From: Flavobacterium alkalisoli
GTDB taxonomy: Bacteria > Bacteroidota > Bacteroidia > Flavobacteriales > Flavobacteriaceae
Assembly (NCBI RefSeq): GCF_008000935.1
Contig: NZ_CP042831.1
Span: forward strand, 2,976,001-3,040,000
DNA: 64,000 bases
Reading direction: 5' to 3'
Positions 33,960 to 42,216 of this stretch are shown piece by piece. The position numbers and the translations under genes were made by a program. How positions within the stretch are numbered: position 1 is the first letter of the stretch; every line of letters starts with the position of its first letter. The notes below the pieces were generated by a model that worked only from the letters and a program-made list of their open reading frames with translations, did no database searches and was not told where the DNA came from.

Positions 33960-34931
33960 TTAATCTTCCTGATTATCAATAAAGGTAATGTTTTTTCGCG
34001 GGGCGGTATTTACCTTTAAATCAAATATATCAAAGCGGTTATAATGACCTAATATGTCATGCATTTGTTTTGGCTGAATACATTTAGACAAATCAATATC
34101 AGCATACACAATACCTTCATCATCTATAAGCGGTTCACCAATAACAGCTCCGTTAGGCCCTATAACACCCGTAAAGGCACTGTTTTTTCTTGTAAGCAGT
34201 TCTTCTACATTCGGCACGTCTTCCTTCAGAACATCCATAATCTCCTTAGAAATGGTTGAACAGGACACAATGGTAAACAATTTACCTTCAAATGAGTGTG
34301 CAGCAGCCCTTATTTTAATAGCTTCTGCCATATTATAATCAGGCGGCGCTACCGGTAAGGAAATATAATTCGCAATATGTATTAATTCTCCCTGAGTAAG
34401 CAGTGTAAAACGGGCAAGGGTATTGGTATTCTCACCACAGGCTAATGTACCAATTGGTCCAATACCCGTATTATATACTTTGAGAGACGATCCGTCACCA
34501 CCTGTCCAGGTGAGCTTCTCTGCCCACGTAGGTACAAGCTTCCTGTGTTTACCTATCAGGTTACCTTTGTTATCAATAATAAGGTTGGTGTTATACAATT
34601 CGCCAAAGCTTTGTCCGCGCTCATTTACACCAATAACCACATGACAATTGTGCTCTTTAGCTGCTTCACAAATCCTGTTTACCTCAGGCCCGGGAACAGC
34701 AATAGAGTTTTTATATAAAAGCTCGTACCATTTGCTTCCCTGTACCGGAGTCATAATCCAGTTCCAGTAAGGATAACCTGCTACAAATACTTCAGGAAAA
34801 GCAACTAAAGATACTCCGTTTCCTGCAGCTTCGGCAATAATTGAACAGGCTTTGTCTGCTGTGGCTTCTGCATTAAGAAAAACAGGAGCAGCCTGAACGG
34901 CAGCAGCTTTAAATTTTGGTAATTCTAACAT
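33960..34931 (-). CDS. Nitrilase-superfamily hydrolase (nitrilase or amidase)
   Basis: A 323-residue carbon-nitrogen hydrolase of the true-nitrilase branch. The Glu-Lys-Cys triad is visible as Glu47 (AFPEVFVAGYPYWNW), Lys131 (HRKLVPTWAEKLTW) and Cys165 (ACGENTNTLARFTLL). It lies between the thioesterase gene (14 bases after it) and the dioxygenase gene (28 bases before it), inside the aromatic operon. A pure salicylate-to-gentisate route needs no C-N hydrolase. If the substrate carries an amino group, ring opening gives an amide that this enzyme could hydrolyse. Either that, or it releases the aromatic acid from a nitrile; the sequence alone does not decide. Confidence 0.88.
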   Translation of the reverse strand: MLELPKFKAAAVQAAPVFLNAEATADKACSIIAEAAGNGVSLVAFPEVFVAGYPYWNWIMTPVQGSKWYELLYKNSIAVPGPEVNRICEAAKEHNCHVVIGVNERGQSFGELYNTNLIIDNKGNLIGKHRKLVPTWAEKLTWTGGDGSSLKVYNTGIGPIGTLACGENTNTLARFTLLTQGELIHIANYISLPVAPPDYNMAEAIKIRAAAHSFEGKLFTIVSCSTISKEIMDVLKEDVPNVEELLTRKNSAFTGVIGPNGAVIGEPLIDDEGIVYADIDLSKCIQPKQMHDILGHYNRFDIFDLKVNTAPRKNITFIDNQED

Positions 34932-34945
34932 TGTATTTCGAATTA

Positions 34946-35374
34946 TTAATTCTCTGTTTTATATCTTTCTAACACTACTCTCATAGCATCAGTAAACGGA
35001 CTCGCTTTAATATCACCTCTGTCATTCAGGAAATCTACCTTTACAAGTGTAACTTCTCCTTCAAGGCAGATTGAACCGTCTTCATGTTCAAATTTAAATC
35101 CGCATACCATAGACGAACCTCCTATGTTTTTTAACCAAAGGTATTTGGTAAGCTCATCACCCAAACGGGCCGCTTTTTTAAACTGTACTTTTAGATCAAC
35201 CGTTGGTATACCTCCGGTTTTATGGATATTTTTGAAAGGTAATTCTAAAGCCTCCTCATAAAAGTCTTCAACAAGGCAGTTAAGCATTTCCAGAAAACGA
35301 GGGTAAAAAACTATACCTGCATAATCTACATGCTGAAAACGTACTTTTTCTTTTTTAATAAATGCTCTTTCCAT
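34946..35374 (-). CDS. Hotdog acyl-CoA thioesterase, 4-hydroxybenzoyl-CoA thioesterase type
   Basis: A 142-residue hotdog enzyme. The catalytic Asp17 lies in VRFQHVDYAGIVFYPRFLEM, the classical 4-HBA-CoA thioesterase (YbgC/FcbC) pattern in which aspartate activates water. In the operon it would release the hydroxylated aromatic acid from CoA after ring hydroxylation, before the cupin dioxygenase. Its ATG overlaps the ligase stop codon (TAATG), so the two are translationally coupled. Confidence 0.9.
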   Translation of the reverse strand: MERAFIKKEKVRFQHVDYAGIVFYPRFLEMLNCLVEDFYEEALELPFKNIHKTGGIPTVDLKVQFKKAARLGDELTKYLWLKNIGGSSMVCGFKFEHEDGSICLEGEVTLVKVDFLNDRGDIKASPFTDAMRVVLERYKTEN

Positions 35375-36993
35375 TAAGCCTGTACCGTATTTTTTAATTT
35401 AAATCGCTGTATTTTACCTGTTTCGGTTTTAGGTAATACATCAACATACTTTATTTCTCTTGGATATTTATATGGGGCAGCAGCCTCCTTAAACCAATCC
35501 TGAATAGCTTTTGTAAGTTCGTCGCAGGCCTTTGATTTGTCTTTTAGTACTATATAAGCACAAACAAGCATACCGCGATTTTCATCCGGAAGCCCTACAA
35601 CAGCACATTCTGCTACATTCTCATTGGTAAGTAAAACGCTTTCCACTTCGATAGCAGAAATATTATAACCTGATGAGATAATCATATCATCACCCCGGGC
35701 AACAAACCAAAAATATCCTTCTTTATCCTTACGGAAAATATCTCCTGTAACATTCCAACCTCCCTGAACATATTCCATTTGTTTTTCCGGACTGTTAAGG
35801 TACTTACATCCTGTAATTCCTCTCACTGCCAGTCGGCCCTCTGTACCATCTTCAACATCGTTGCCATCAGCATCAATAATTTTTGCCTCATAGCCCCTAA
35901 TTGGTAATCCGGTAGCTCCAATACGCATGTTTTCCTCATTAGAGGATATAAAGATATGCAGTATTTCGGTAGAGCCAATACCATCTATAATTTTAAGACC
36001 TGTAGCTTTGTACCAGTCTTCCCAAACCTTTACAGGAAGCGTCTCTCCCGCCGAAACACATTTGCGAAGGGATGAAATATCATAATCCTGAACCTTTTGG
36101 GTTAGTACCCTCCAGGCAGTAGGAGCGGTAAAGCAAATAGTTATCTTATAATCCTGAATAGCCTGTAGAAGCAACTCAGGAGCCGGTTTTTCAATCAAAA
36201 AGGTTGAAGCTCCAAAATAGAACGGAAACAATACCAATCCTCCTAATCCAAAGGTAAACCCAAGTGGCGGACTACCCGTAAAGACATCATCCGGAGTAGG
36301 TTGTAATGAGTATTTAGGGAAAGCTTCACAAATCAGCAAAATATCTTTGTGATAATGTGATGTCATCTTCGGTTTTCCGGTAGTACCCGATGTAAAACCT
36401 ATAATAGATAATGAACCTGATTTAGTAGCGTAATTATTAAAGGTTTTGGACTTATTTGCCATAAGGGTTTCCAGTTTAGAAATCCCTTTCCCCGAACCGT
36501 CAAAAGTAATAACCTGCTTTAGGAACGGGCTCTTTACAGCCATCATTTCCTCTTCAAGCCTGTAATCACATAATGCATGAGATATTTCGGCACTTTCTAC
36601 CATTACTGTAAGCTCTTTTTCCCTTAAAAGGGGCATAGTGGCTACTACAATACCTCCTGCTTTTAATACTGCAAACCAGCAGGCAACATACATAGGATTA
36701 TTAGCCGAACGAATAAGTACCCTATTACCAGGAACAAGGCCTAAATTTTCAGTCAATACATGAGCTATCTGGTTTGCTTTTTCATATAAATCCTTATAGG
36801 TCCATTCTGTATCAAAAGTGCGTATGGCAACCTTATTTCCGTTACCTCCGGCAATATGCCTGTCTAAAAGCCTTTCCACACAATTTAAATCCTCCGGAAA
36901 CTCAAAATCAGAATGCCCTGTAAAACACTCGGCATGTAATTCCTGAGAAGGTAAATGATCGTGTGCAAAATTATCTTCGTAATGTTTCATCAC
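35374..36993 (-). CDS. Aromatic acid:CoA ligase (2-aminobenzoate/salicylate-CoA ligase-like)
   Basis: A 539-residue ANL-superfamily adenylate-forming ligase that activates an aromatic acid with ATP and CoA. Motifs include GFTSGTTGKPKMTSHYHKD (P-loop), GSPPLGFTFGLGGLVLFPFYFG, DGIGSTEILHIFISS (A5), TGDIFRKDKEGYFWFVARGDDMI (A7-A8) and the final catalytic lysine in PKTETGKIQRFKLK. The GSTEILHIFIS and SPPLGFTFGLG segments are those of benzoate and 2-aminobenzoate CoA ligases rather than of MenE or long-chain ligases. It lies 12 bases after the monooxygenase gene. Confidence 0.88.
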   Translation of the reverse strand: MMKHYEDNFAHDHLPSQELHAECFTGHSDFEFPEDLNCVERLLDRHIAGGNGNKVAIRTFDTEWTYKDLYEKANQIAHVLTENLGLVPGNRVLIRSANNPMYVACWFAVLKAGGIVVATMPLLREKELTVMVESAEISHALCDYRLEEEMMAVKSPFLKQVITFDGSGKGISKLETLMANKSKTFNNYATKSGSLSIIGFTSGTTGKPKMTSHYHKDILLICEAFPKYSLQPTPDDVFTGSPPLGFTFGLGGLVLFPFYFGASTFLIEKPAPELLLQAIQDYKITICFTAPTAWRVLTQKVQDYDISSLRKCVSAGETLPVKVWEDWYKATGLKIIDGIGSTEILHIFISSNEENMRIGATGLPIRGYEAKIIDADGNDVEDGTEGRLAVRGITGCKYLNSPEKQMEYVQGGWNVTGDIFRKDKEGYFWFVARGDDMIISSGYNISAIEVESVLLTNENVAECAVVGLPDENRGMLVCAYIVLKDKSKACDELTKAIQDWFKEAAAPYKYPREIKYVDVLPKTETGKIQRFKLKNTVQA

Positions 36994-37005
36994 TATAATG
37001 CTTTA

Positions 37006-39318
37006 TTACTTTTTATGAGTTAAAGGTTTAAGTGCTTTTTTCATTCCTTCCATCATTTTGCGTTCACCTGCCCTATACGGGTAAAGGTGAGAAGTAGCAA
37101 AAGAATAAGGTTTTGGTATCCCTAAACCGTCTAAATTATCAGCCTTATGCTGTTCATAAGCCTGTGCATTCCTAACAAAGGAAGGATCTAACAGTAATGT
37201 TTTTCCAAGTGCAACCAAATCGGCTCTACCATTAAGTAAAATGGTATTGATCTGGTCTATATCCTGAATGTATCCCGCAGTTATTGTAGGTACATTTACT
37301 TCATTTCTAACCATATCAGAGAATGGGGTTTGCCACATTCTTCCCACTGCTGGTTTTTGATTTTCTACCGTTAATCCGGTAGAAACATTTATGATATCAG
37401 CTCCGGCTTCTTTAAAAGCTTCGGCTATTTTTACAACATCGTTTTCAGTAATTCCGTTCTCTGCCCAGTCACAAGCAGAAATTCTTACACTCATAGGTTT
37501 GTTTGGATTGAAAGCAGCTCTCATTTCCCTAAATACCCTTATAGGAAACTTCAGTCTGTTTTCTATGCTTCCGCCAAACTCATCGGTACGTGTATTAGTT
37601 AACGGTGAAAGGAATGATGCCAACAGGAATCCGTGATGAGCCTGTAATTCAATCATATCGAACCCCGCTTTATCTGCATTTTGTACAGCTGTTACAAACT
37701 CAGAAGTTATAATATCCATATCTTCCTGAGTCATCTCTTCAGGCATTTCCATTTTATTGTTAAACGGAATAGGGGAGGCCGACATTAATCCCCATGCATT
37801 TTCTAATGGCTCATTATTGCCTTCCCAAGGGAATTTTACAGCTCCTTTTCTGCCTGAGTGGCCTATTTGCATTCCTATTTTAGAAGTACTGTTTAAGTGT
37901 ACAAAATCGGTAATTCTTTCCCAGGCTGCAACTTGTTCTTCAGACCATATCCCCGGACACCCTAAAGTAACCCTACCTGTAGGGGATATAGCTGTAGCTT
38001 CGGTAAGGATTAACCCTATACCGCCAACAGCCCTTGAACCATAGTGCATAAGGTGCCAGTCGTTTACAAGTCCGTCCATTGCAGAATATTGTTCCATCGG
38101 GCTCATAACAATCCTGTTGTCCAACTTCATTTTCCTTAATCGGAAAGGTGTAAAAGCGGCAGAAGTTTTAAGGTTCTCGTTTTCTGTTCTTGTATTAAAT
38201 TCTTCCAGAACTTTTTGTGTAAAGGATGAATCCCTTAGTGCAAGGTTTTCAAAAGTTACTTTTTTAGCCCTTGTCATTACACTAAAGGCAAACTGCATAA
38301 AATCATGCTTAATATGCCTGTCCATATTTTCAAACCATTCAAGAGAAACATTTGCAGCATGCTGAATAACCTCTACACGGTTTCTTCTCAGCTTCTCGTA
38401 GTTCTCAAAAACAACTTTTGTGTCTGTTCTGTATTTTATTACCGAATCGGCCAGAGCAATAGCACATTCCATAGCCAGTTTAGTACCTGAACCGATAGAG
38501 TAGTGGGCAGTTGCCTTAGCATCTCCCAATAATACTATATTGTCTTTACTCCAGTTTTTATTGGTAACCGCAGGGAATTGTCTCCAGTGTGACCTGTTTG
38601 AAATCAATGAATGTCCGTCAAGTTCTTCCTTAAATATCTCTGATATTTTGGCTATGGTATCCTGCTCATCAGTAACGCTAAAGCCAGCTTTTTGCCATGT
38701 CTCATCAGTAGTTTCAAATATCCAGGTACTCATACCTTCTTCATACTGATATGTATGTGCTACAAAAGTTCCGTGTGGTGTTTCCCTAAAGAAATAAGTA
38801 AAAGCATCAAGCGGCCTGGTAGAACCTAACCATACAAAACGATTGTTCTGCATCTTCACTTCAGTACCAAATTCTGCAGCAAATTTATCTCTTATACTGC
38901 TGTTAATACCATCGGCTGCCACTATAATATCCGAATCACTAAACTGTGAAACATCATCTACGTTCGCTTCAAAATTTAACTTTACGCCTTCTTCCCGGCA
39001 TCTTTGCTGTAATAACTGCAAAAGGGTTTTACGGGAACATCCGCAAAAACCGTTGCCTGTTATTCGTACTTTTTCACCATTTCGGGCAACATCGAGCTCA
39101 TCCCAATAAGCAAACCTGCTTCTTATAAGATCATACGACTGAGGGTCGCGGGTTAGGAATTCGCTTAAAGTTTCATCTGAAAATACTACCCCAAAGCCAA
39201 AGGAATCATCCGCTTTGTTACGTTCATAAACGGTAATATCACAATCAGGGATTGCTTTCTTGGTTAATATCGAAAAGTATAAACCGCCGGGTCCGCCGCC
39301 GATAACTGTTATTTTCAT
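37006..39318 (-). CDS. Bifunctional aroyl-CoA monooxygenase/old yellow enzyme (aminobenzoyl- or salicylyl-CoA type)
   Basis: A 770-residue two-domain flavoenzyme. The N-terminal half (about 1-390) is a class A FAD monooxygenase, with GGGPGGLYFSILTK at the start, IIVAADGINSSIRD near 155 and VLLGDAKATAHYSIGSGTKLA near 275. The C-terminal half (about 400-765) is an old-yellow-enzyme-type flavin domain with MSPMEQYSAMDGLVNDWHL, QIGHSGRKGA and ELQAHHGFLLASFLSPLTN. This fusion is known as 2-aminobenzoyl-CoA monooxygenase/reductase and as salicylyl-CoA 5-hydroxylase. In the operon it would place an oxygen para to the ortho substituent of the CoA ester. It is fused to the preceding gene by a TAATG overlap. 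Confidence 0.9.
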   Translation of the reverse strand: MKITVIGGGPGGLYFSILTKKAIPDCDITVYERNKADDSFGFGVVFSDETLSEFLTRDPQSYDLIRSRFAYWDELDVARNGEKVRITGNGFCGCSRKTLLQLLQQRCREEGVKLNFEANVDDVSQFSDSDIIVAADGINSSIRDKFAAEFGTEVKMQNNRFVWLGSTRPLDAFTYFFRETPHGTFVAHTYQYEEGMSTWIFETTDETWQKAGFSVTDEQDTIAKISEIFKEELDGHSLISNRSHWRQFPAVTNKNWSKDNIVLLGDAKATAHYSIGSGTKLAMECAIALADSVIKYRTDTKVVFENYEKLRRNRVEVIQHAANVSLEWFENMDRHIKHDFMQFAFSVMTRAKKVTFENLALRDSSFTQKVLEEFNTRTENENLKTSAAFTPFRLRKMKLDNRIVMSPMEQYSAMDGLVNDWHLMHYGSRAVGGIGLILTEATAISPTGRVTLGCPGIWSEEQVAAWERITDFVHLNSTSKIGMQIGHSGRKGAVKFPWEGNNEPLENAWGLMSASPIPFNNKMEMPEEMTQEDMDIITSEFVTAVQNADKAGFDMIELQAHHGFLLASFLSPLTNTRTDEFGGSIENRLKFPIRVFREMRAAFNPNKPMSVRISACDWAENGITENDVVKIAEAFKEAGADIINVSTGLTVENQKPAVGRMWQTPFSDMVRNEVNVPTITAGYIQDIDQINTILLNGRADLVALGKTLLLDPSFVRNAQAYEQHKADNLDGLGIPKPYSFATSHLYPYRAGERKMMEGMKKALKPLTHKK

Positions 39319-39926
39319 TATTGAGGTCTTTTTATTGAAAAAACTTCTCCCAGTTTAGCATAGTTAGAGCCTGCAAGTCTGGCTACAGGTCTATATACTT
39401 CAGGATTAATTTTATAATTATCTAATAATACGCTTTCATCAACGTGAAACATCACTACACGTCCTATCATAATGGTTGCCCCTCCGTGTTTGTGATCTTC
39501 AAGTGTATAATGATGTACCAGCTCACATTCAAAGTTTATAGGGCTTTCCAGTACTCTTGGTGCTTTTACCTTAATACCTGGAGCCTGTGTAACTCCTGCA
39601 TAATCAAACTCATTAACATCGGGAGGAAGAGAGGCAGAGCTTGTATTTACAGCTTCAACCAATTCTTCAACAGCCATATTTACCACAAACTGTTTTGTAG
39701 CGAGCACATTATTAAGAGTATCTTTATTAGAGTTTCCGGGCCTTACGGTAGAAAACATTACATGAGGCGGATCTTCGCCCACAACATTAAAAAAGGAAAA
39801 GGGAGCAAGATTTGGCACTCCGTCTTCACTTATTGTGGATATCCATCCTATAGGTCGTGGAATAACCGATCCGGTAAGGATTTTATAAACGTCACTTTGG
39901 CTTGTATGTGCCGGGTCAATTATCAT
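39318..39926 (-). CDS. Flavin reductase-like protein (DIM6/NTAB family)
   Basis: A 202-residue flavin-reductase-domain protein. RPIGWISTISEDGVPNLAPFSFFN (about 21-45) and DPPHVMFSTVRPGNSNKDTLNN are the FMN-binding loops of the family; FVVNMAVEELVEAVN follows. It is the first gene of the aromatic operon and is coupled by TAATG to the bifunctional monooxygenase. It might supply reduced flavin or act as an independent reductase, although class A monooxygenases reduce their own FAD. The upstream gap to acs (335 bases) presumably holds the operon promoter, but I find no exact -7 box on this strand. Confidence 0.85.
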   Translation of the reverse strand: MIIDPAHTSQSDVYKILTGSVIPRPIGWISTISEDGVPNLAPFSFFNVVGEDPPHVMFSTVRPGNSNKDTLNNVLATKQFVVNMAVEELVEAVNTSSASLPPDVNEFDYAGVTQAPGIKVKAPRVLESPINFECELVHHYTLEDHKHGGATIMIGRVVMFHVDESVLLDNYKINPEVYRPVARLAGSNYAKLGEVFSIKRPQ

Positions 39927-40158
39927 ATCGGTATTAATATATATTGCAAATAAAAGAAAAAAATATTATCATTTTTTACATATATATGTTATAAAAACAT
40001 AGTTTAAAAAAGAATAATTTAAATTTTGTTTCATTATCAGTTGTTATTTTACTGATCGACAGCAAATTTAAAATTTAAATAAACTTCAAAAAAATATATT
40101 TAAAATTATGTACTAAATAAAAAAAACGTGTTTTAAGTATATTTTTTACTTTATCGAG

Positions 40159-40172
40159 AAAATCATGATTTT
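40159..40172. promoter_or_regulatory. Perfect palindrome AAAATCATGATTTT, possible operator
   Basis: A 14-base perfect inverted repeat 37 bases upstream of the acs -7 box and 90 bases before its ATG, a position suited to an activator or repressor acting on acs. It could also serve the divergent operon. Confidence 0.35.
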
Positions 40173-40209
40173 TATCCGAAATGCCATACATAAGTGCACC
40201 TAATTATTG

Positions 40210-40217
40210 TATTTTTG
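40210..40217 (+). promoter_or_regulatory. -7 box of acs
   Basis: TATTTTTG, an exact TAnnTTTG match, 44 bases before the acs ATG at 40262. No TTG -33 element is found at the proper distance. Confidence 0.5.
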
Positions 40218-40261
40218 TTAGGACTTATTTGACTTTTAACAATTAAAACCGCATAATTAAG

Positions 40262-42169
40262 ATGAGTTACTATCAGGTAAAAAGTCTTGAACAATACTTT
40301 AAGCATTACAACAAATCAATAAGAGAACCCCGTAAATTTTGGGATAAAATAGCCGACGAAAACTTTACCTGGTACCAAAAATGGGATAAGGTCGTGGAGT
40401 TTGATATGCAGGAGGCTGATGTGAAATGGTTTTTAAATGCCAAAGTAAACATTACAAAAAACTGTATAGACAGGCACCTTGCTAAAAGGGGAGACAAAAC
40501 AGCTATTATATTTGAACCTAATGACCCTAAAGAGGAAGCACAACATATAACATATAATGAGTTATATGACAGGGTAACCAAAATGGCTAACGTATTAAAA
40601 GATCAGGGTATTAAAAAAGGAGACAGGGTATGTGTATACCTGCCGATGATACCTGAACTGGCCGTTACCGTTTTAGCCTGTGCAAGAATTGGTGCCGTGC
40701 ATTCGGTAATTTTTGCCGGTTTCTCAGCTTCTGCTGTTACCACAAGGGTGCTCGACTCACAATGTAAGCTTGTTGTTACTGCCGATGGAGGATACAGAGG
40801 AAACAAAACCATAGAACTTAAAAGCATAATTGATGAGGCTCTTGAAAAATGTGACTGTGTAGAGAAAACACTGGTTGTAAAAAGAACTAACAGCCCAGTT
40901 AAAATGAAAGAGGGACGTGACGAGTGGCTTCAGCCCCTTTTAGATGCTGCACAGCCTAACCACGTTGCTGAAATTATGGATGCTGAAGATCCGTTATTTA
41001 TACTTTATACTTCAGGTTCTACCGGTAAGCCTAAAGGTATGCTACACACTACAGCAGGCTATATGGTTTATAGCGCTTATACCTTTAAGAATATATTTAA
41101 TTACGAAGAGAATGATGTGTACTGGTGTACAGCTGATATAGGCTGGATAACAGGACACTCTTATATAGTTTATGGTCCGCTGTTAAACGGTGCAACAACT
41201 GTTATTTTTGAAGGTGTACCTTCTTATCCTGATTTCGGGCGTTTTTGGGAAGTAATAGACAAACACAAAGTAACCCAGTTCTATACCGCACCAACAGCTA
41301 TCCGCTCCCTTGCAAAAGAAAACTGGGAATGGGTAGATAAGTATAACCTTTCGTCTCTTAAAATAATAGGGTCTGTAGGCGAGCCTATTAATGAGGAAGC
41401 ATGGCACTGGTACAATGACCATGTTGGTAAAAAGAAATCTCCTATTGTGGATACCTGGTGGCAAACAGAAACAGGGGGTATAATGATATCGCCTATACCA
41501 TTTGTTACGCCAACCAAACCAACTTATGCTACTTTACCATTACCGGGAGTTCAACCTGTATTAATGGATGAAAGACGTAATGAAATTGAAGATAATCAGG
41601 TAGTAGGAAGCCTGTGTATTAAATTCCCGTGGCCGGGAATGGCACGAACTATTTGGGGTGATCATCAACGATTTAAAGAAACATACTTTACCGCTTACCC
41701 AGGTAAATATTTTACCGGAGACGGGGCCCTTAGAGATGAAGTAGGTTATTACCGTATTACCGGTAGGGTAGACGACGTGGTAATCGTATCTGGCCATAAT
41801 CTGGGAACAGCACCTATTGAAGATGCTATAAATGAACACCCCGCAGTTGCAGAATCTGCAATTGTTGGTTTCCCACATGATGTAAAAGGTAATGCACTTT
41901 ACGGATTTATTATTCTTAAAGAATCTGGTGAAGACCGAAACAGAGAAAACCTTAGAAAAGAAATTAACGAGCATATATCAAGCCACATAGGGCCTATTGC
42001 AAAACTGGATAAAATACAATTCGTTTCAGGATTACCTAAAACGCGTTCCGGAAAGATTATGCGTAGAATATTAAGAAAGATTGCTGAAGGCGACTTTTCT
42101 AACTTTGGAGACACAACAACATTGTTAAACCCTGAAATTGTAGACGAAATAAAAAATGAAAGATTATAA
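40262..42169 (+). CDS. acs: Acetyl-CoA synthetase (AMP-forming)
   Basis: Activates acetate to acetyl-CoA. The 635 residues fit Acs. Visible motifs are YTSGSTGKPKGMLHTTAGYM (P-loop, near 258), DIGWITGHSYIVYGPL, YTAPTAIRSL, DTWWQTETGGIMI (near 398), the hinge region ITGRVDDVVIVSGHNLGTAPIE, and the C-terminal TRSGKIMRRILRK with the acetylatable catalytic lysine near residue 612. Single gene with its own promoter. Together with the downstream exonuclease-fold and DUF294 genes it forms a neighbourhood also seen around acetate genes in Proteobacteria. It is regulated in many bacteria by lysine acetylation; no deacetylase is nearby. Confidence 0.96.
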   Translation: MSYYQVKSLEQYFKHYNKSIREPRKFWDKIADENFTWYQKWDKVVEFDMQEADVKWFLNAKVNITKNCIDRHLAKRGDKTAIIFEPNDPKEEAQHITYNELYDRVTKMANVLKDQGIKKGDRVCVYLPMIPELAVTVLACARIGAVHSVIFAGFSASAVTTRVLDSQCKLVVTADGGYRGNKTIELKSIIDEALEKCDCVEKTLVVKRTNSPVKMKEGRDEWLQPLLDAAQPNHVAEIMDAEDPLFILYTSGSTGKPKGMLHTTAGYMVYSAYTFKNIFNYEENDVYWCTADIGWITGHSYIVYGPLLNGATTVIFEGVPSYPDFGRFWEVIDKHKVTQFYTAPTAIRSLAKENWEWVDKYNLSSLKIIGSVGEPINEEAWHWYNDHVGKKKSPIVDTWWQTETGGIMISPIPFVTPTKPTYATLPLPGVQPVLMDERRNEIEDNQVVGSLCIKFPWPGMARTIWGDHQRFKETYFTAYPGKYFTGDGALRDEVGYYRITGRVDDVVIVSGHNLGTAPIEDAINEHPAVAESAIVGFPHDVKGNALYGFIILKESGEDRNRENLRKEINEHISSHIGPIAKLDKIQFVSGLPKTRSGKIMRRILRKIAEGDFSNFGDTTTLLNPEIVDEIKNERL

Positions 42170-42216
42170 ATAAATTCCAACATCCAACTAAAAACTAAAC
42201 AACAACCAAACCAACC

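Larger units (their letters stand above)
39927..40261. other. 335-base AT-rich divergent control region between the aromatic operon and acs
   Basis: It holds the acs -7 box and a perfect 14-base palindrome (both listed), plus a weaker ATCAGT...ACTGAT inverted repeat (40036-40056). No reading frame or conserved RNA is seen. A recognisable promoter for the minus-strand operon is missing, consistent with an activator-dependent or non-consensus promoter. Confidence 0.5.

Noticed and set aside
35374-36993. MenE (o-succinylbenzoate-CoA ligase) to complete the men pathway
   Set aside because: The ligase motifs and its operon fit aromatic (amino)benzoate activation, it is 20 kb away from menC, and its neighbours are catabolic.
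37757-38365. Plus-strand frames of 80-95 codons opposite the monooxygenase/OYE gene
   Set aside because: Antisense shadows of a gene with clear motifs; no promoter or family resemblance.
37006-39318. Possible frameshift joining two separate genes
   Set aside because: The monooxygenase-OYE fusion is a known architecture, and the frame is continuous without composition change at the joint.
39444-39953. 169-codon plus-strand frame opposite the flavin reductase
   Set aside because: It is the antisense of a well-supported gene, and its composition (Cys, His, Tyr and Ile rich) is typical of reversed coding sequence.
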